DNA of 64,000 nt from Nocardiopsis dassonvillei subsp. dassonvillei DSM 43111 (GTDB taxonomy: Bacteria > Actinomycetota > Actinomycetes > Streptosporangiales > Streptosporangiaceae). Below are positions 1-7,667 of the stretch, piece by piece. The notes under the pieces were generated by a model. The model did no database searches. It saw only the letters and a program-made list of their open reading frames with translations, and was not told where the DNA came from. The stretch is from positions 558,001-622,000 of the forward strand of contig NC_014211.1 in the NCBI RefSeq assembly GCF_000092985.1. The letters are read 5' to 3'. Numbering within the stretch: the first letter of the stretch is position 1; the number at the start of each line of letters is the position of its first letter. The translations under genes were made by a program, and so were the position numbers.

Positions 1-2
1 TG

Positions 3-704
3 CTCGAACTCCTGGGAGTGCCCTACGTGGGCAACGGCGTGCTCGCCAGCGCCACCGGTATGGACAAGGCGACCACCAAGACGCTGCTGCGCGCGGCGGG
101 GCTGCCGGTCGCGCGGGACGTGGTGCTGCGCGGACCGGACGACGAGGTCTCGCCGCAGGAGCGCGCCGAGCTGGGGCTGCCCGTGTTCGTCAAGCCCGCG
201 CGCAGCGGTTCCAGCCTGGGGGTGACGCGGGTCGGCGACTGGTCGGAGCTGGAGGCCGCCGTCAAGACCGCGCGCGAGTTCGACACCAAGGTCCTGGTGG
301 AGGAGGCGGTCGTCGGACGCGAGGTCGACCTGGCCGTCCTGGAGCTGCCCGACGGCGCGCTCAAGGTCGGGCCGCCGCTGGAGATCCGGGTCGCGGACAC
401 GGAACGCTTCTTCGACTACGACACCAAGTACGGGGGCGACGCGGTCTTCGACATCCCCGCCGACCTGCCGGTCGGGATCCAGACGCAGCTGAGCGACCTC
501 GCCCTGGGCGTGTTCGAGGCGGTCGGCTGCTCCGGCCTGCTGCGCGTGGACTTCTTCCTGCGCGGGGGCACCGAACCCGTCGTCAACGAGGTCAACACCC
601 TGCCCGGGTTCACCGCGCACTCGCAGTACCCCCAGATCTGGCGGGCTACGGGCCTGGAGTACCCCGAGCTGCTGGACAGCCTCATCCGGACCGCGCTGGC
701 CTGA
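3..704 (+). CDS. ddl: D-alanine--D-alanine ligase, 5'-truncated by window edge
   Basis: ATP-grasp ligase that joins two D-alanines for the peptidoglycan pentapeptide in the cytoplasm. The frame is open from the first bases, so the N-terminal substrate domain lies outside the window. About 233 residues of the central and C-terminal domains are visible. They include the ATP-binding loop KPARSGSSLGV, the EEAVVGREVDLAVLE strand, and the C-terminal metal/phosphate segment DFFLRGGTEPVVNEVNTLPG followed by FTAHSQYP, which is diagnostic for Ddl. The GTG at 18 is internal to the conserved LGVPYVGNG motif and is not the start. The gene ends convergently with the methyltransferase, with a strong hairpin between them. 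Confidence 0.95.
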   Translation, partial: LELLGVPYVGNGVLASATGMDKATTKTLLRAAGLPVARDVVLRGPDDEVSPQERAELGLPVFVKPARSGSSLGVTRVGDWSELEAAVKTAREFDTKVLVEEAVVGREVDLAVLELPDGALKVGPPLEIRVADTERFFDYDTKYGGDAVFDIPADLPVGIQTQLSDLALGVFEAVGCSGLLRVDFFLRGGTEPVVNEVNTLPGFTAHSQYPQIWRATGLEYPELLDSLIRTALA

Positions 705-731
705 GGGCCGCGTCCGTCCCGGGAAACGCGA

Positions 732-757
732 GGGCCCGCCACGTGTGTGGCGGGCCC
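732..757. terminator. Hairpin terminator between ddl and the methyltransferase
   Basis: Perfect 11-bp stem (GGGCCCGCCAC / GTGGCGGGCCC) with a GTGT loop, located 28 bases after the ddl stop and 28 bases before the convergent methyltransferase stop. It probably serves both genes. Confidence 0.8.
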
Positions 758-784
758 TTCCATGTGGCTGTGAGGGGAGGGGGC

Positions 785-1489
785 TCAGCCCTTCCCCGGC
801 TTGCGCAGGTGGTGCACCCACGCGGGCGGGACGTTGGCGAACACCTTCTCGGAGCCGATGCCGTAGCGGTCGATCCACTCCTGGACGAGCCAGCTCGTGC
901 GGGCCTGGCGCAGGTAGTCCTCGCGGCGGGCGATGACCGCCTTGACCTCCTTGGTGTACAGGTACCCGTAGAAGGACATGGTGCCGCCCGGTTCGAGCAC
1001 CTCGAAGTAGTAGTCCAGGATCTCCCGGACGGCGTCGGCGGTGAAGTTCGCGAACGGCAGGCCCGACACGATCACGTCGTAGGACCGGTCGGTGCCCATG
1101 TCGTTGACGAGTTTGGCGTGCACGCGGGAGCCGTCGGCCACCCGCGACATGACCGGGTCGGTCTTGAGCAGTCCCTCCACGTGGGCGGCGAACTCGGGGT
1201 TGGCCTCCACCAGGTCCAGGGTGTCCCCCGGCTGCATCGAGGCGGCGATCCCGCGGCTGATCGCGCCGGTTCCGGCTCCGGCCTCCAGGATGCGCAGCGG
1301 GCGGTCGGGTTCTGGTCGGCGCCGGACGTACTCGGCCATCGCACGCGCCAGCGCACCGCTGCTGGGGAGGATGGAACCGGTGGCGTGGAAGGTGCGCAGC
1401 GCCTGGCTGAAGAACAGTCGGGTGTCACGCAGGCGCTCGTCCAACCTCAGGGAGGAAAGGGGTCCGGCAGGACTGTGGGTCTCGGACAT
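785..1489 (-). CDS. SAM-dependent methyltransferase, phospholipid N-methyltransferase (PmtA)-like
   Basis: 234-residue class I methyltransferase. The SAM-binding motif I is ILEAGAGTGAISRGIA, the acidic motif II is DLVEANPEF, and motif IV appears as SGLPFANF, close to the NPPF/NLPF type found in rRNA adenine and phospholipid N-methyltransferases. The N-terminal ~60 residues (FFSQALRTFHATGSILPSSG) match the opening of PmtA-like proteins, so a lipid headgroup substrate is plausible but unproven. The ATG at 1489 is preceded by a TAGCGT hexamer with six bases between them and no Shine-Dalgarno sequence, so the mRNA may be leaderless. It is transcribed away from the SDR gene at 1698. Confidence 0.8.
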   Translation of the reverse strand: MSETHSPAGPLSSLRLDERLRDTRLFFSQALRTFHATGSILPSSGALARAMAEYVRRRPEPDRPLRILEAGAGTGAISRGIAASMQPGDTLDLVEANPEFAAHVEGLLKTDPVMSRVADGSRVHAKLVNDMGTDRSYDVIVSGLPFANFTADAVREILDYYFEVLEPGGTMSFYGYLYTKEVKAVIARREDYLRQARTSWLVQEWIDRYGIGSEKVFANVPPAWVHHLRKPGKG

Positions 1490-1495
1490 ACACGC

Positions 1496-1501
1496 ACGCT
1501 A
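1496..1501 (-). promoter_or_regulatory. -10 element of a likely leaderless promoter
   Basis: TAGCGT on the minus strand with six bases between it and the methyltransferase ATG, which places the transcription start at or next to the ATG. No ribosome binding site is present. Confidence 0.5.
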
Positions 1502-1685
1502 ACGCCTCACCCCTCCCCGAAGGGAGTCGGCGCGGCCGCGTTCTGGGAAAACCCAGGTGAAACCGTGTGTGTCCATACCCACCGCGCAAAGGGGAACTCC
1601 GACGCCGCGCGGGCCGGGGCGCCGCCGTACGCGCACGCCGGTCCGGTGTCCGCCGAGGCCGCTGTCCCCGCGACCGGTGACGGCC

Positions 1686-1691
1686 TACCCT
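1686..1691 (+). promoter_or_regulatory. -10 element of a likely leaderless promoter for the SDR gene
   Basis: TACCCT followed by six G/T bases and the ATG at 1698. The spacing fits a leaderless transcript that starts on the ATG. Confidence 0.45.
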
Positions 1692-1697
1692 GGGGGG

Positions 1698-2531
1698 ATG
1701 AGCGAACCGGCCAGCACCTCCGAGACCCCCGCCCACCCACGGACCGCGCTGGTCACCGGAGCCTCCACCGGGATCGGCGAGGAGTACGCCCGCAGGCTCG
1801 CCGAACGCGGCTACTCCCTCGTCCTCGTCGCCCGCCGGGGCGAGCTCCTGGAGGCCCTCGCCGAGGAGATCGGCGGACGCTACGGGGTCGGCGTCCAGCC
1901 CCTGCCCGCCGACCTGGGCACCGACGAGGGCCTCTCGCTGGTCGTCAAACGCCTGTCCGCCGACGGCAGCGGCGACGAGGCTCCCGTGGACCTGCTCGTC
2001 AACAACGCCGGGCGGGGCGACGGCGGCCCCTTCGTCAGGCAGGAGCCCTCGGAGATCGACGCCATGCTCGACCTCAACGTGCGCGCGGTCCTGCACCTGA
2101 CCCGCGCCGTCCTGCCGGTGCAGATCGCCCGCCGCGAGGGCCTGCCGCGCCGGACCAGGCTCGGCGTCATCAACCTCTCCTCCGTCGCGGGCGAGATCAC
2201 CGCCAACCCCGGCGGCTCGGTGTACGGGGCCGGTAAGAAGTTCGTGTCCCTGTGGAGCGAGAGCGTGGCCGCCGAGGTCGCCGAGCACGGCGTGCACGTC
2301 ACCGCGGTCCTGCCGGGGTTCGTGCGCACCGACATGACCAGGGGCGTCCAGGAGAGCGGGATGCCCGCGTTCGCGTTCGTCCCCAAGGAGCAGGTCGTGC
2401 GCGAGTCCCTCACCGCCTGGGCGGCCGGGCGCTCCAGCGTCGTCGCCGGCGCCCAGTACAAGGCGGCCACGGGGCTCCTGCGCTTCATCCCCAAGCCGAT
2501 CGTGCGCGCCGCCGCACGCAGGGTGTGGTGA
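1698..2531 (+). CDS. Short-chain dehydrogenase/reductase (SDR)
   Basis: 277-residue classical SDR, an NAD(P)-dependent oxidoreductase of unknown substrate. The cofactor loop TGASTGIGEEYARRLA lies near residues 19-34. NNAG follows the fourth strand, and the catalytic residues are the serine in INLSSVAGEI and the YGAGK (YxxxK) pair. The open frame continues upstream to 1557, but that stretch is unlike the family and the ATG at 1698 starts just before the Rossmann fold. The C-terminus (KPIVRAAARRVW) resembles the longer tail of 'SDR family oxidoreductase' proteins with a membrane-proximal end. It is a monocistronic gene upstream of hisE. Confidence 0.85.
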   Translation: MSEPASTSETPAHPRTALVTGASTGIGEEYARRLAERGYSLVLVARRGELLEALAEEIGGRYGVGVQPLPADLGTDEGLSLVVKRLSADGSGDEAPVDLLVNNAGRGDGGPFVRQEPSEIDAMLDLNVRAVLHLTRAVLPVQIARREGLPRRTRLGVINLSSVAGEITANPGGSVYGAGKKFVSLWSESVAAEVAEHGVHVTAVLPGFVRTDMTRGVQESGMPAFAFVPKEQVVRESLTAWAAGRSSVVAGAQYKAATGLLRFIPKPIVRAAARRVW

Positions 2532-2675
2532 ACCGGACGAAGGCGCTGCGGACCGGGCGCGACGGCCGCCCCGCGCGGGGACGCGACCTGCGGGGCGCGG
2601 CGCGGTGTGGCGCACGCCGCCGCCCACATGATGAGACATCCCCCCGAGGGTGCGGCATCGGGGCGCCGGACCGCC

Positions 2676-2681
2676 TACGCT
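2676..2681 (+). promoter_or_regulatory. Candidate -10 of the hisE-hisG promoter
   Basis: TACGCT lies 32 bases before the hisE ATG. A GAGGAAAG ribosome binding site at 2701-2708 follows. No convincing -35 is visible. Confidence 0.4.
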
Positions 2682-2713
2682 GGTAGCGCATCTGTCGGTC
2701 GAGGAAAGACACC

Positions 2714-2977
2714 ATGAAGACCTTCGAAGAGCTGTTCGCCGAGCTGTCCGAGAAGGCGCGTTCCCGCCCCGAGGGCTCCGGGACCGTCGCCCAGCTCGAC
2801 GCCGGCGTCCATGCCATCGGCAAGAAGGTCGTCGAGGAGGCGGCGGAGGTCTGGATGGCCGCCGAGTACGAGTCGGACGACCAGGCAGCCGAAGAGATCT
2901 CGCAGCTCCTCTACCACCTCCAGGTCCTGATGCTGGCCCGTGGCCTGCGTCTGGAGGACGTCTACAAGCATCTGTAG
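2714..2977 (+). CDS. hisE: Phosphoribosyl-ATP pyrophosphatase
   Basis: 87 residues, the usual length of stand-alone HisE. It hydrolyses phosphoribosyl-ATP to phosphoribosyl-AMP plus pyrophosphate in the second step of histidine synthesis. It is an all-alpha MazG-like fold with the metal-binding motif KKVVEEAAEVWMAA and the second acidic helix DDQAAEEISQLLYHLQVLM. The start is fixed by GAGGAAAG six bases upstream. hisG follows after 75 bases, which is the standard actinobacterial hisE-hisG pairing. Confidence 0.96.
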   Translation: MKTFEELFAELSEKARSRPEGSGTVAQLDAGVHAIGKKVVEEAAEVWMAAEYESDDQAAEEISQLLYHLQVLMLARGLRLEDVYKHL

Positions 2978-3052
2978 GCCGACGCGCCGCCCGTGCGCAT
3001 CCGGCCACCGACGCCACGTCCCCGTACACGCAGCCACGAGAAAGCCGTGAAC

Positions 3053-3907
3053 ATGCCCGACATGCTGAGAATCGCCGTGCCCAACAAGGGCCAGCTCTCC
3101 GAACCCGCCGTGGAGATGCTCCGCGAGGCCGGGTACCGGCAGCGCAAGAGCAGCCGCGACCTGGTCATGATCGACCCCGACAACGACACCGAGTTCTTCT
3201 TCCTGCGGCCCAAGGACATCGCCGTCTACGTCGGCGAGGGCATCCTCCAGGCCGGGATCACCGGCCGCGACATGCTGCTGGACTCCGGCGCCGCCGTGGA
3301 CGAGGTCCTGCCGCTGGGCTTCGGCGGCTCCACCTTCCGCTTCGCCGCGCCCGGAGGCGCCGGCATGAAGGTGTCCGACCTCAACGGCAAGCGCATCGCC
3401 ACGTCCTTCGACGGCCTCCTGCGCTCCTACCTGGACGAGCAGGGCGTCGACGCCCGCGTCATCCACCTGGACGGCGCGGTCGAGAGCTCCGTCCAGCTCG
3501 GCGTCGCCGACGCCGTCGCCGACGTGGTCTCCACCGGCACCACCCTGCGCCAGGCGGGCATGGAGACCTTCGGCGAGCCGATCCTGGTCTCCGAGGCGGT
3601 GGTCATCCGTCCGTCCGGGGCCCCCGAGAACCCCAGGTTCGACACGCTGCTGCGCCGTCTGCGCGGCGTCCTGGTCGCCCGCGACTACGTGATGATGGAC
3701 TACGACGTGCACGCCGAGCGCCTGGAGGCGGCGGTCGCGCTCACCCCGGGCATGGAGGGGCCGACGGTCTCCCCGCTGCACCGGGAGGGCTGGGTCGCGG
3801 TCCGCTCGATGGTGCCGAGCAAGGACGCCCAGCGGATCATGGACGACCTGTGGCAGCTCGGCGCCCGCGCCATCCTGGTCACCGACATCTACGCCTGCCG
3901 CCTGTAG
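3053..3907 (+). CDS. hisG: ATP phosphoribosyltransferase, long form
   Basis: 284 residues. It condenses ATP and PRPP in the first, histidine-inhibited step of histidine synthesis. The N-terminal catalytic part has RIAVPNKGQLSEPAVEMLREAG and the PRPP-binding segment GVADAVADVVSTGTTLRQAG. The C-terminal ~75 residues (VAVRSMVPSKDAQRIMDDLWQLGARAILVTDI) form the ACT-like regulatory domain of the long, feedback-inhibited hexameric HisG. The ATG at 3053 has GAGAAAG about ten bases upstream; a second ATG at 3062 is possible but less well spaced. It is cotranscribed with hisE and followed by a very strong terminator. Confidence 0.96.
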   Translation: MPDMLRIAVPNKGQLSEPAVEMLREAGYRQRKSSRDLVMIDPDNDTEFFFLRPKDIAVYVGEGILQAGITGRDMLLDSGAAVDEVLPLGFGGSTFRFAAPGGAGMKVSDLNGKRIATSFDGLLRSYLDEQGVDARVIHLDGAVESSVQLGVADAVADVVSTGTTLRQAGMETFGEPILVSEAVVIRPSGAPENPRFDTLLRRLRGVLVARDYVMMDYDVHAERLEAAVALTPGMEGPTVSPLHREGWVAVRSMVPSKDAQRIMDDLWQLGARAILVTDIYACRL

Positions 3908-3924
3908 GCGGTGTCCTGAGCAAC

Positions 3925-3965
3925 GGACCGGCGGGGACCGGCGTCATGCCGGTCCCCGCCGGTCC
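3925..3965. terminator. Strong terminator after hisG
   Basis: Perfect 18-bp stem (3925-3942 with 3948-3965) and a GTCAT loop, 17 bases after the hisG stop. It could also act for transcription coming from the opposite side. Confidence 0.85.
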
Positions 3966-3998
3966 TCGGCGTTCCACGGGGACTTGGCGCTCCTCGGA

Positions 3999-4094
3999 GC
4001 CGCCCGTCGGCCCGGTGCCGCCCGTCGGCCCGGTGCCGCCCGTCGGCCCGGCGCCGCCGGTCGGCCCGGCGCCGTCCGTCAGTCCGGTGCCGCC
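3999..4094. repeat. 18-bp tandem repeat, five copies
   Basis: Unit GCCGCCCGTCGGCCCGGT starts at 3999, 4017, 4035, 4053 and 4071, with a partial sixth. Copies 1 and 2 are identical; later copies drift. The last copy overlaps the stop codon of the DUF6194-like gene on the minus strand. On the minus strand it could encode a six-residue R/D/G-rich repeat, but no gene is supported there. Confidence 0.8.
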
Positions 4095-4555
4095 CCGGTG
4101 CGCCGCTCACGGCGCGAACGGGCGAGGCCGTGGGCCGTGCGGAGCAGCTCCCGGGCCGCCTCCCCGGTCCGCGGCCCCGGGTTCACCACGGCGAGCCAGC
4201 CCAGGCCGCCGTAGACGGGGTGCGCCACCACCGTGTCCGCCGCGCTCGGGTCCGCGTCCGGGTCGGCCGGCTCGCGCGGCTCGCGGCCCGTCCAGCTGAC
4301 GAAGGCCTCCCTTCCGGCGGCGACGTTCAGGCGGAAGACGCCGGGCCGGTCCAGGCGCGACGCCCGGTCGTCGGGGTAGTCCTTCGTCACGATGGTCGCG
4401 AAGGGCTGGGTCGCGGTGGGGACGACGCCGTCGGGCGCGTAGTAGAAGAACGTGTCGCCCCAGCTGAGTTCGGGCGAGCCGTCGCCGGGCTGCGGCCTGA
4501 GGGTCAGTACGCCCTCAAGGCCCTCCAGGAACGCGGTGATCTCTTCGATGCTCAT
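4079..4555 (-). CDS. DUF6194-family protein
   Basis: 158 residues from the ATG at 4555; an ATG seven codons upstream (4576) is an alternative. The sequence opens MSIEEITAFLEGLEGVLTLRP and has the core SWGDTFFYYAPDG and PFATIVTKDYPDD, a pattern I recognise from the uncharacterised DUF6194 family of actinobacteria. Later segments GVFRLNVAAGREAF and HPVYGGLGWLAVVNPG resemble the nucleoside/small-molecule-binding folds of YjbR-like proteins, but no activity is known. It is divergent from a MerR-family gene. The last residues are encoded inside an 18-bp tandem repeat. Start choice rests on family similarity and on an AACGCT hexamer seven bases upstream. Confidence 0.7.
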   Translation of the reverse strand: MSIEEITAFLEGLEGVLTLRPQPGDGSPELSWGDTFFYYAPDGVVPTATQPFATIVTKDYPDDRASRLDRPGVFRLNVAAGREAFVSWTGREPREPADPDADPSAADTVVAHPVYGGLGWLAVVNPGPRTGEAARELLRTAHGLARSRRERRTGAAPD

Positions 4556-4641
4556 GTGTTCCAGCGTTACATTCATGTGGTTGTGGAGACTTTCCCCGAA
4601 GAGTGCGAGGTGGGGGAGTGGGAAGTCGCAACTCGACCGCC

Positions 4642-5523
4642 ATGCGCACGGTCGACGTGGCCCGGCGCTCCGGGTACTCCGTCCAGCAGGTGCGCAACCT
4701 CGAACGCGGCGGTGTGCTGCCCCCGGCGGCGCGCACGGCCTCGGGTTACCGCGTCTACACCGAGGCGCACGTGTGCTCGGCCCTGGCCTACCGGTCCCTG
4801 GCCGCCGGGACCGGCCCGGTCGAGGCCGGGCGGATCGTGCGCGCCGCGCACGGGTACCCGGCCTCGGACCTGCTCGCCCTCCTGGACGCCGCGCACGCCC
4901 GGCTCCACGCCGAGCGCCGGGAACTCGGGCTGGCCAGGCAGGCCGCGGAGGCGATCGCCGCGGAGCCGGTCGGGGACGTCCGCCCGGCGGACTCCATGGG
5001 CGTCTCCGAACTCGCCGCCGCGCTCGGAGTGAGGCCCTCGACGCTGCGGCACTGGGACGCGGAAGGGCTCGTCGTGCCCGGCAGGACCTCCCCCGGGGGA
5101 ACGCGGAGGTACTCGCCCGCCGACGCCAGGGACGCGCGGATCGTCCACCAGCTGCGCATGGCCGGGTACCGCATCGCCCCGCTCCGTGCCCTGATGCCGC
5201 AGCTGCGCCGCGCGCACCGGTGGGACGAGGTGATGGCCGCGCTGGCCGCCCGGGACGCGAGCATCGACGCCCGGTCGGCGGCCCTGCTCGAAGGCGCCGC
5301 CGCGCTCGGCGCCCTGCTGCGGTCGGCGCGGACCCCGGGCACGGGGCCCACCGGTGCGGGACCTGCGGATACGGAGCCCGCGGTAGCGGACACCCCGGGT
5401 ACGGGGGCTCGGGACCCGGGGCCCTCAGGCGCGGGACCCGAGTCCCCGGGCCCTCACTCCGGAGCCTCCGACAGGGGCCGCAGCCCGACGGCGAACTCCA
5501 CGCCCCCGTCGTACTCCGACTGA
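4642..5523 (+). CDS. MerR-family regulator with two MerR DNA-binding domains
   Basis: 293 residues. The first winged-helix MerR domain is residues 1-70 (MRTVDVARRSGYSVQQVRNLERGGVLPP ... SGYRVYTEAHV). A second one begins near residue 115 (MGVSELAAALGVRPSTLRHWDAEGLVVPG ... GTRRYSPADARDARIVHQLRMAGYRI). Most MerR proteins have one such domain and dimerise, so a tandem pair could bind a palindrome as a single chain or bridge two sites. A short coiled-coil linker lies between them. The C-terminal ~60 residues are low-complexity G/P/T and their coding sequence overlaps the end of the convergent MerR gene by 70 bp. No effector domain is visible. Confidence 0.8.
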   Translation: MRTVDVARRSGYSVQQVRNLERGGVLPPAARTASGYRVYTEAHVCSALAYRSLAAGTGPVEAGRIVRAAHGYPASDLLALLDAAHARLHAERRELGLARQAAEAIAAEPVGDVRPADSMGVSELAAALGVRPSTLRHWDAEGLVVPGRTSPGGTRRYSPADARDARIVHQLRMAGYRIAPLRALMPQLRRAHRWDEVMAALAARDASIDARSAALLEGAAALGALLRSARTPGTGPTGAGPADTEPAVADTPGTGARDPGPSGAGPESPGPHSGASDRGRSPTANSTPPSYSD

Positions 5524-6254
5524 CGGAGGGCGCCCACGTCGGCGAACATGCCCTCGACCTCGTGCTCGAACAGGTGGGTCAGCGCCAGGGTGAGGCCGCC
5601 CAGGCTCTCCCGGCCGGGCATCAGCAGCCCGACCTCGGTGCCCTCCCCGTACTCCACCAGCTCCACGCCCTCCGGCAGCGGGGACGGGGAGGACCCGGCC
5701 TCCGCGACCGGCACGCACACCCGGTAGCCCGCGCCGTCCGACCCCGGCTCCAGGCTCTTCCACCACCGGCCGTCGGCGCGCCACCCGAGCTCCTCGACCA
5801 GCGCGCCGAGCCGCCCGGCCAGGGCGTGCACCTCGGCGCGCTCCCGGTCCAGGTCGAAGTCCCCGTCAGGGGAGAGAGCGGTCACCCCCGTCAGGGCCGT
5901 GCGCGCCCGCCGGGGCCGGACCTCCACCCTCGGCTCCCACGCCAGGACCGCGAGGGCCTCCGCCAGCGCCCGGTCCTGGGCCTCCCGCTCGCGCCGGAGG
6001 TCCTCGGCGTGCCGGCGCAGCGCGTCCGGGGCCAGGCCGGGGTCGTCCACCACGCGCCGGACGGCGTCCAGGCCCATGCCCGCACGGCGCAGGGTGACGA
6101 TCCGCCCGGCGCGCTCGATCTGGTCGACGGTGTACCAGCGGAACTGCGTGTCCTCGTCCACGCGGGCCGGGACCAGCAGCCCGAGGGAGTGGTAGTGGCG
6201 CAGTGCCTTGTGCGAGAGGCCGGTGAGTTCGCTGAAGGAACCGATGGGAAGCAT
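5454..6254 (-). CDS. MerR-family activator with C-terminal effector-binding domain
   Basis: 266 residues. The N-terminal MerR domain (MLPIGSFSELTGLSHKALRHYHSLGLLVPA ... RWYTVDQIERAGRIVTLRRAGMGL) is followed by a dimerisation helix (residues ~85-120) and a C-terminal domain of ~130 residues that looks like the BmrR/GyrI ligand-binding fold. Such proteins sense small hydrophobic or cationic molecules and activate transcription by untwisting a promoter with an over-long spacer. Exactly such a promoter, with a 19-bp spacer and a palindrome, lies directly before this gene, so it is probably autoregulated. The ATG is six bases from the -10, without a Shine-Dalgarno. The DoxX gene lies upstream on the same strand. 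Confidence 0.85.
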   Translation of the reverse strand: MLPIGSFSELTGLSHKALRHYHSLGLLVPARVDEDTQFRWYTVDQIERAGRIVTLRRAGMGLDAVRRVVDDPGLAPDALRRHAEDLRREREAQDRALAEALAVLAWEPRVEVRPRRARTALTGVTALSPDGDFDLDRERAEVHALAGRLGALVEELGWRADGRWWKSLEPGSDGAGYRVCVPVAEAGSSPSPLPEGVELVEYGEGTEVGLLMPGRESLGGLTLALTHLFEHEVEGMFADVGALRQSEYDGGVEFAVGLRPLSEAPE

Positions 6255-6260
6255 GGTTCC

Positions 6261-6291
6261 ACTGTGGCTCCTCCCCCCAGGGGAGGGGCAA
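6261..6291 (-). promoter_or_regulatory. MerR-type promoter with 19-bp spacer and palindromic operator
   Basis: On the minus strand: -35 TTGCCC (6286-6291), a 19-bp spacer, and -10 CACAGT (6261-6266), with six bases to the merR ATG. The palindrome CCTCCCC-CCA-GGGGAGG (6270-6286) fills the spacer and touches the -35. A 19-bp spacer with a dyad between the hexamers is the hallmark of MerR-controlled promoters. Confidence 0.75.
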
Positions 6292-6337
6292 ACGGGCGCT
6301 CCGGGCTCGCCGACGCCCCGGCGCGGGGCGCCGTCGG

Positions 6338-6751
6338 TCAGTCCTTCCGGTCCCCGCGGCGGGCCTGGAGGGCGGCCCAGACGAGCGGGACCTGGAGCGG
6401 TACGCGGCCCCAGGCCACGAGGCGGTTGTCGGCCGGGCCCCGGAGCCTGCCCGTACCCGAGTCGAGGGCCATCCGGACGTTGGCGGGCCACACGGCGAGC
6501 AGCAGGGCCGCGCTCGCCGGTCCGGCCCACGCCCTGCGCGTCAGCAGCCCCGCGCCGCAGACCAGTTCGGCCGCGCCGCTGCCGTGGACCCACGCGCGCG
6601 GCGCGGGCAGGGAGCGGGGCATGATCGCCTGGAAGGGTCCGGGCGCCGCGAGGTGCAGCACGCCCGAAGCCACGAACAGGACGCCGAGGGCGTGGGGAGC
6701 GGCTCCGCGCACCCGGTCGAGCAGTCCGCCGCGCCCGCGCTTCACCTGCAT
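6338..6751 (-). CDS. DoxX-family membrane protein
   Basis: 137 residues with four predicted membrane helices, in the size range of DoxX-like proteins. The conserved start GVLFVASGVLHLAAPGPFQAIMP and the second segment GSGAAELVCGAGLLTRR match the DoxX signature. Members are linked to thiol/redox stress or quinone metabolism; the exact role is unknown. The ATG at 6751 is preceded by GGAGGA. A TAGGGT -10 candidate sits at 6780-6785. It precedes the MerR gene by 83 bp on the same strand, so it may share its regulation. Confidence 0.75.
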   Translation of the reverse strand: MQVKRGRGGLLDRVRGAAPHALGVLFVASGVLHLAAPGPFQAIMPRSLPAPRAWVHGSGAAELVCGAGLLTRRAWAGPASAALLLAVWPANVRMALDSGTGRLRGPADNRLVAWGRVPLQVPLVWAALQARRGDRKD

Positions 6752-6887
6752 GGAGTCCTCCTCCGGTGGGTGGACACCGACCCTACTCTTCGGTAATCCC
6801 ACGGCCCGAGACGACCCCGCGGACAGCGCCCCGTTCCTCCCCTCGGCGGGAACGCGGGCGCGCCCGCCGGGCGGCACAATGTGGGGT

Positions 6888-7613
6888 ATGGACCAGCCGA
6901 CGACGTACACCGCCCCGGTTTCCCGTGAGCCCGAGGAGGAGACGGCCACCCTGGCGAGGGTGACCGGGGAGACCGGCGGAGACCTCGTGCTGCGCCGCGT
7001 GGGCGCGCACTACGAGATCTACTCCAACGGCGTCTTCCTCATGGACACCCGCGACGGCACCTCCGAGCGGGAGATGGTGCGCGCCAGCCTCGCCGCCCTC
7101 CCGGCGGGCCGCTCGCGCTCCCGGGTGCTCATCGGCGGCCTGGGCGTGGGTTTCTCCGCCCGCGAGGCCCTGGAGCACCCCCGGGTGGCGGTGGTGGACG
7201 TGGTGGAACTCGAATCCCACGTGATCGCCTGGCACGACGGGGAACTGGGCGAGGCCGCCGAGTACGTGCACCGGGACCCGCGCTGCCGGGTGGTCAACGC
7301 CGACATCGTGGCCTGGCTGGAGGAGGCGTCCTCGGCCGCGGCCCCCGTCCGCTACGACGCGATCTGCCTGGACACCGACAACGGGCCCGACTGGACGGTG
7401 GTGGAGAACAACAACCGCCTCTACGAGGCGGCCGGGCTGGACCGGCTCACCCGCCTGCTCGCCCCCGGCGGGGTCCTGGCCTTCTGGAGCGCCAACGCGG
7501 TGCCCGCCTTCGAGGAGTCGCTGCGGGGCAGGTTCGCCTCGGTGGAGGTCATCGAGGTGCCGGTCGCCCGCGGCGTGCCCGACACCGTCTATCTGGCGCG
7601 CGAGCCGCGCTGA
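6888..7613 (+). CDS. Spermidine-synthase-like methyltransferase-fold protein
   Basis: 241 residues with the Rossmann core of the spermidine synthase family: VLIGGLGVGFSAREALEHP (nucleotide loop), VDVVELESHVIAWH (acidic residue after strand 2), VVNADIVAWL and DAICLDTDNGPDW. The usual D-AEPVG/GGGDG polyamine-synthase pattern is altered, and the N-terminal beta domain is very short, so polyamine synthesis is doubtful. These proteins are common in actinobacteria and uncharacterised. The ATG follows a CACAAT hexamer by seven bases, which suggests a leaderless message. Confidence 0.7.
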   Translation: MDQPTTYTAPVSREPEEETATLARVTGETGGDLVLRRVGAHYEIYSNGVFLMDTRDGTSEREMVRASLAALPAGRSRSRVLIGGLGVGFSAREALEHPRVAVVDVVELESHVIAWHDGELGEAAEYVHRDPRCRVVNADIVAWLEEASSAAAPVRYDAICLDTDNGPDWTVVENNNRLYEAAGLDRLTRLLAPGGVLAFWSANAVPAFEESLRGRFASVEVIEVPVARGVPDTVYLAREPR

Positions 7614-7635
7614 GGCGGGCGGCCGCGTTCGCGGC

Positions 7636-7657
7636 GGTGCCGCCCGGGGGCGGCACC
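7636..7657. terminator. Bidirectional hairpin between convergent genes
   Basis: Nine-bp stem around GTGCCGCC-CGGG-GGCGGCAC between the spermidine-synthase-like gene and the EF-hand gene. Confidence 0.65.
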
Positions 7658-7667
7658 CGCCGGGGGC

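Noticed and set aside
3889..4110. Minus-strand frame with a six-residue R/D/G repeat
   Set aside because: It is only the translation of the 18-bp tandem array and the hisG terminator; there is no ribosome site or family support.
4452..7613. One 1053-codon frame covering MerR genes and the methyltransferase-like gene
   Set aside because: Only the last 241 codons (from 6888) are protein-like; the rest is a shadow through other genes.
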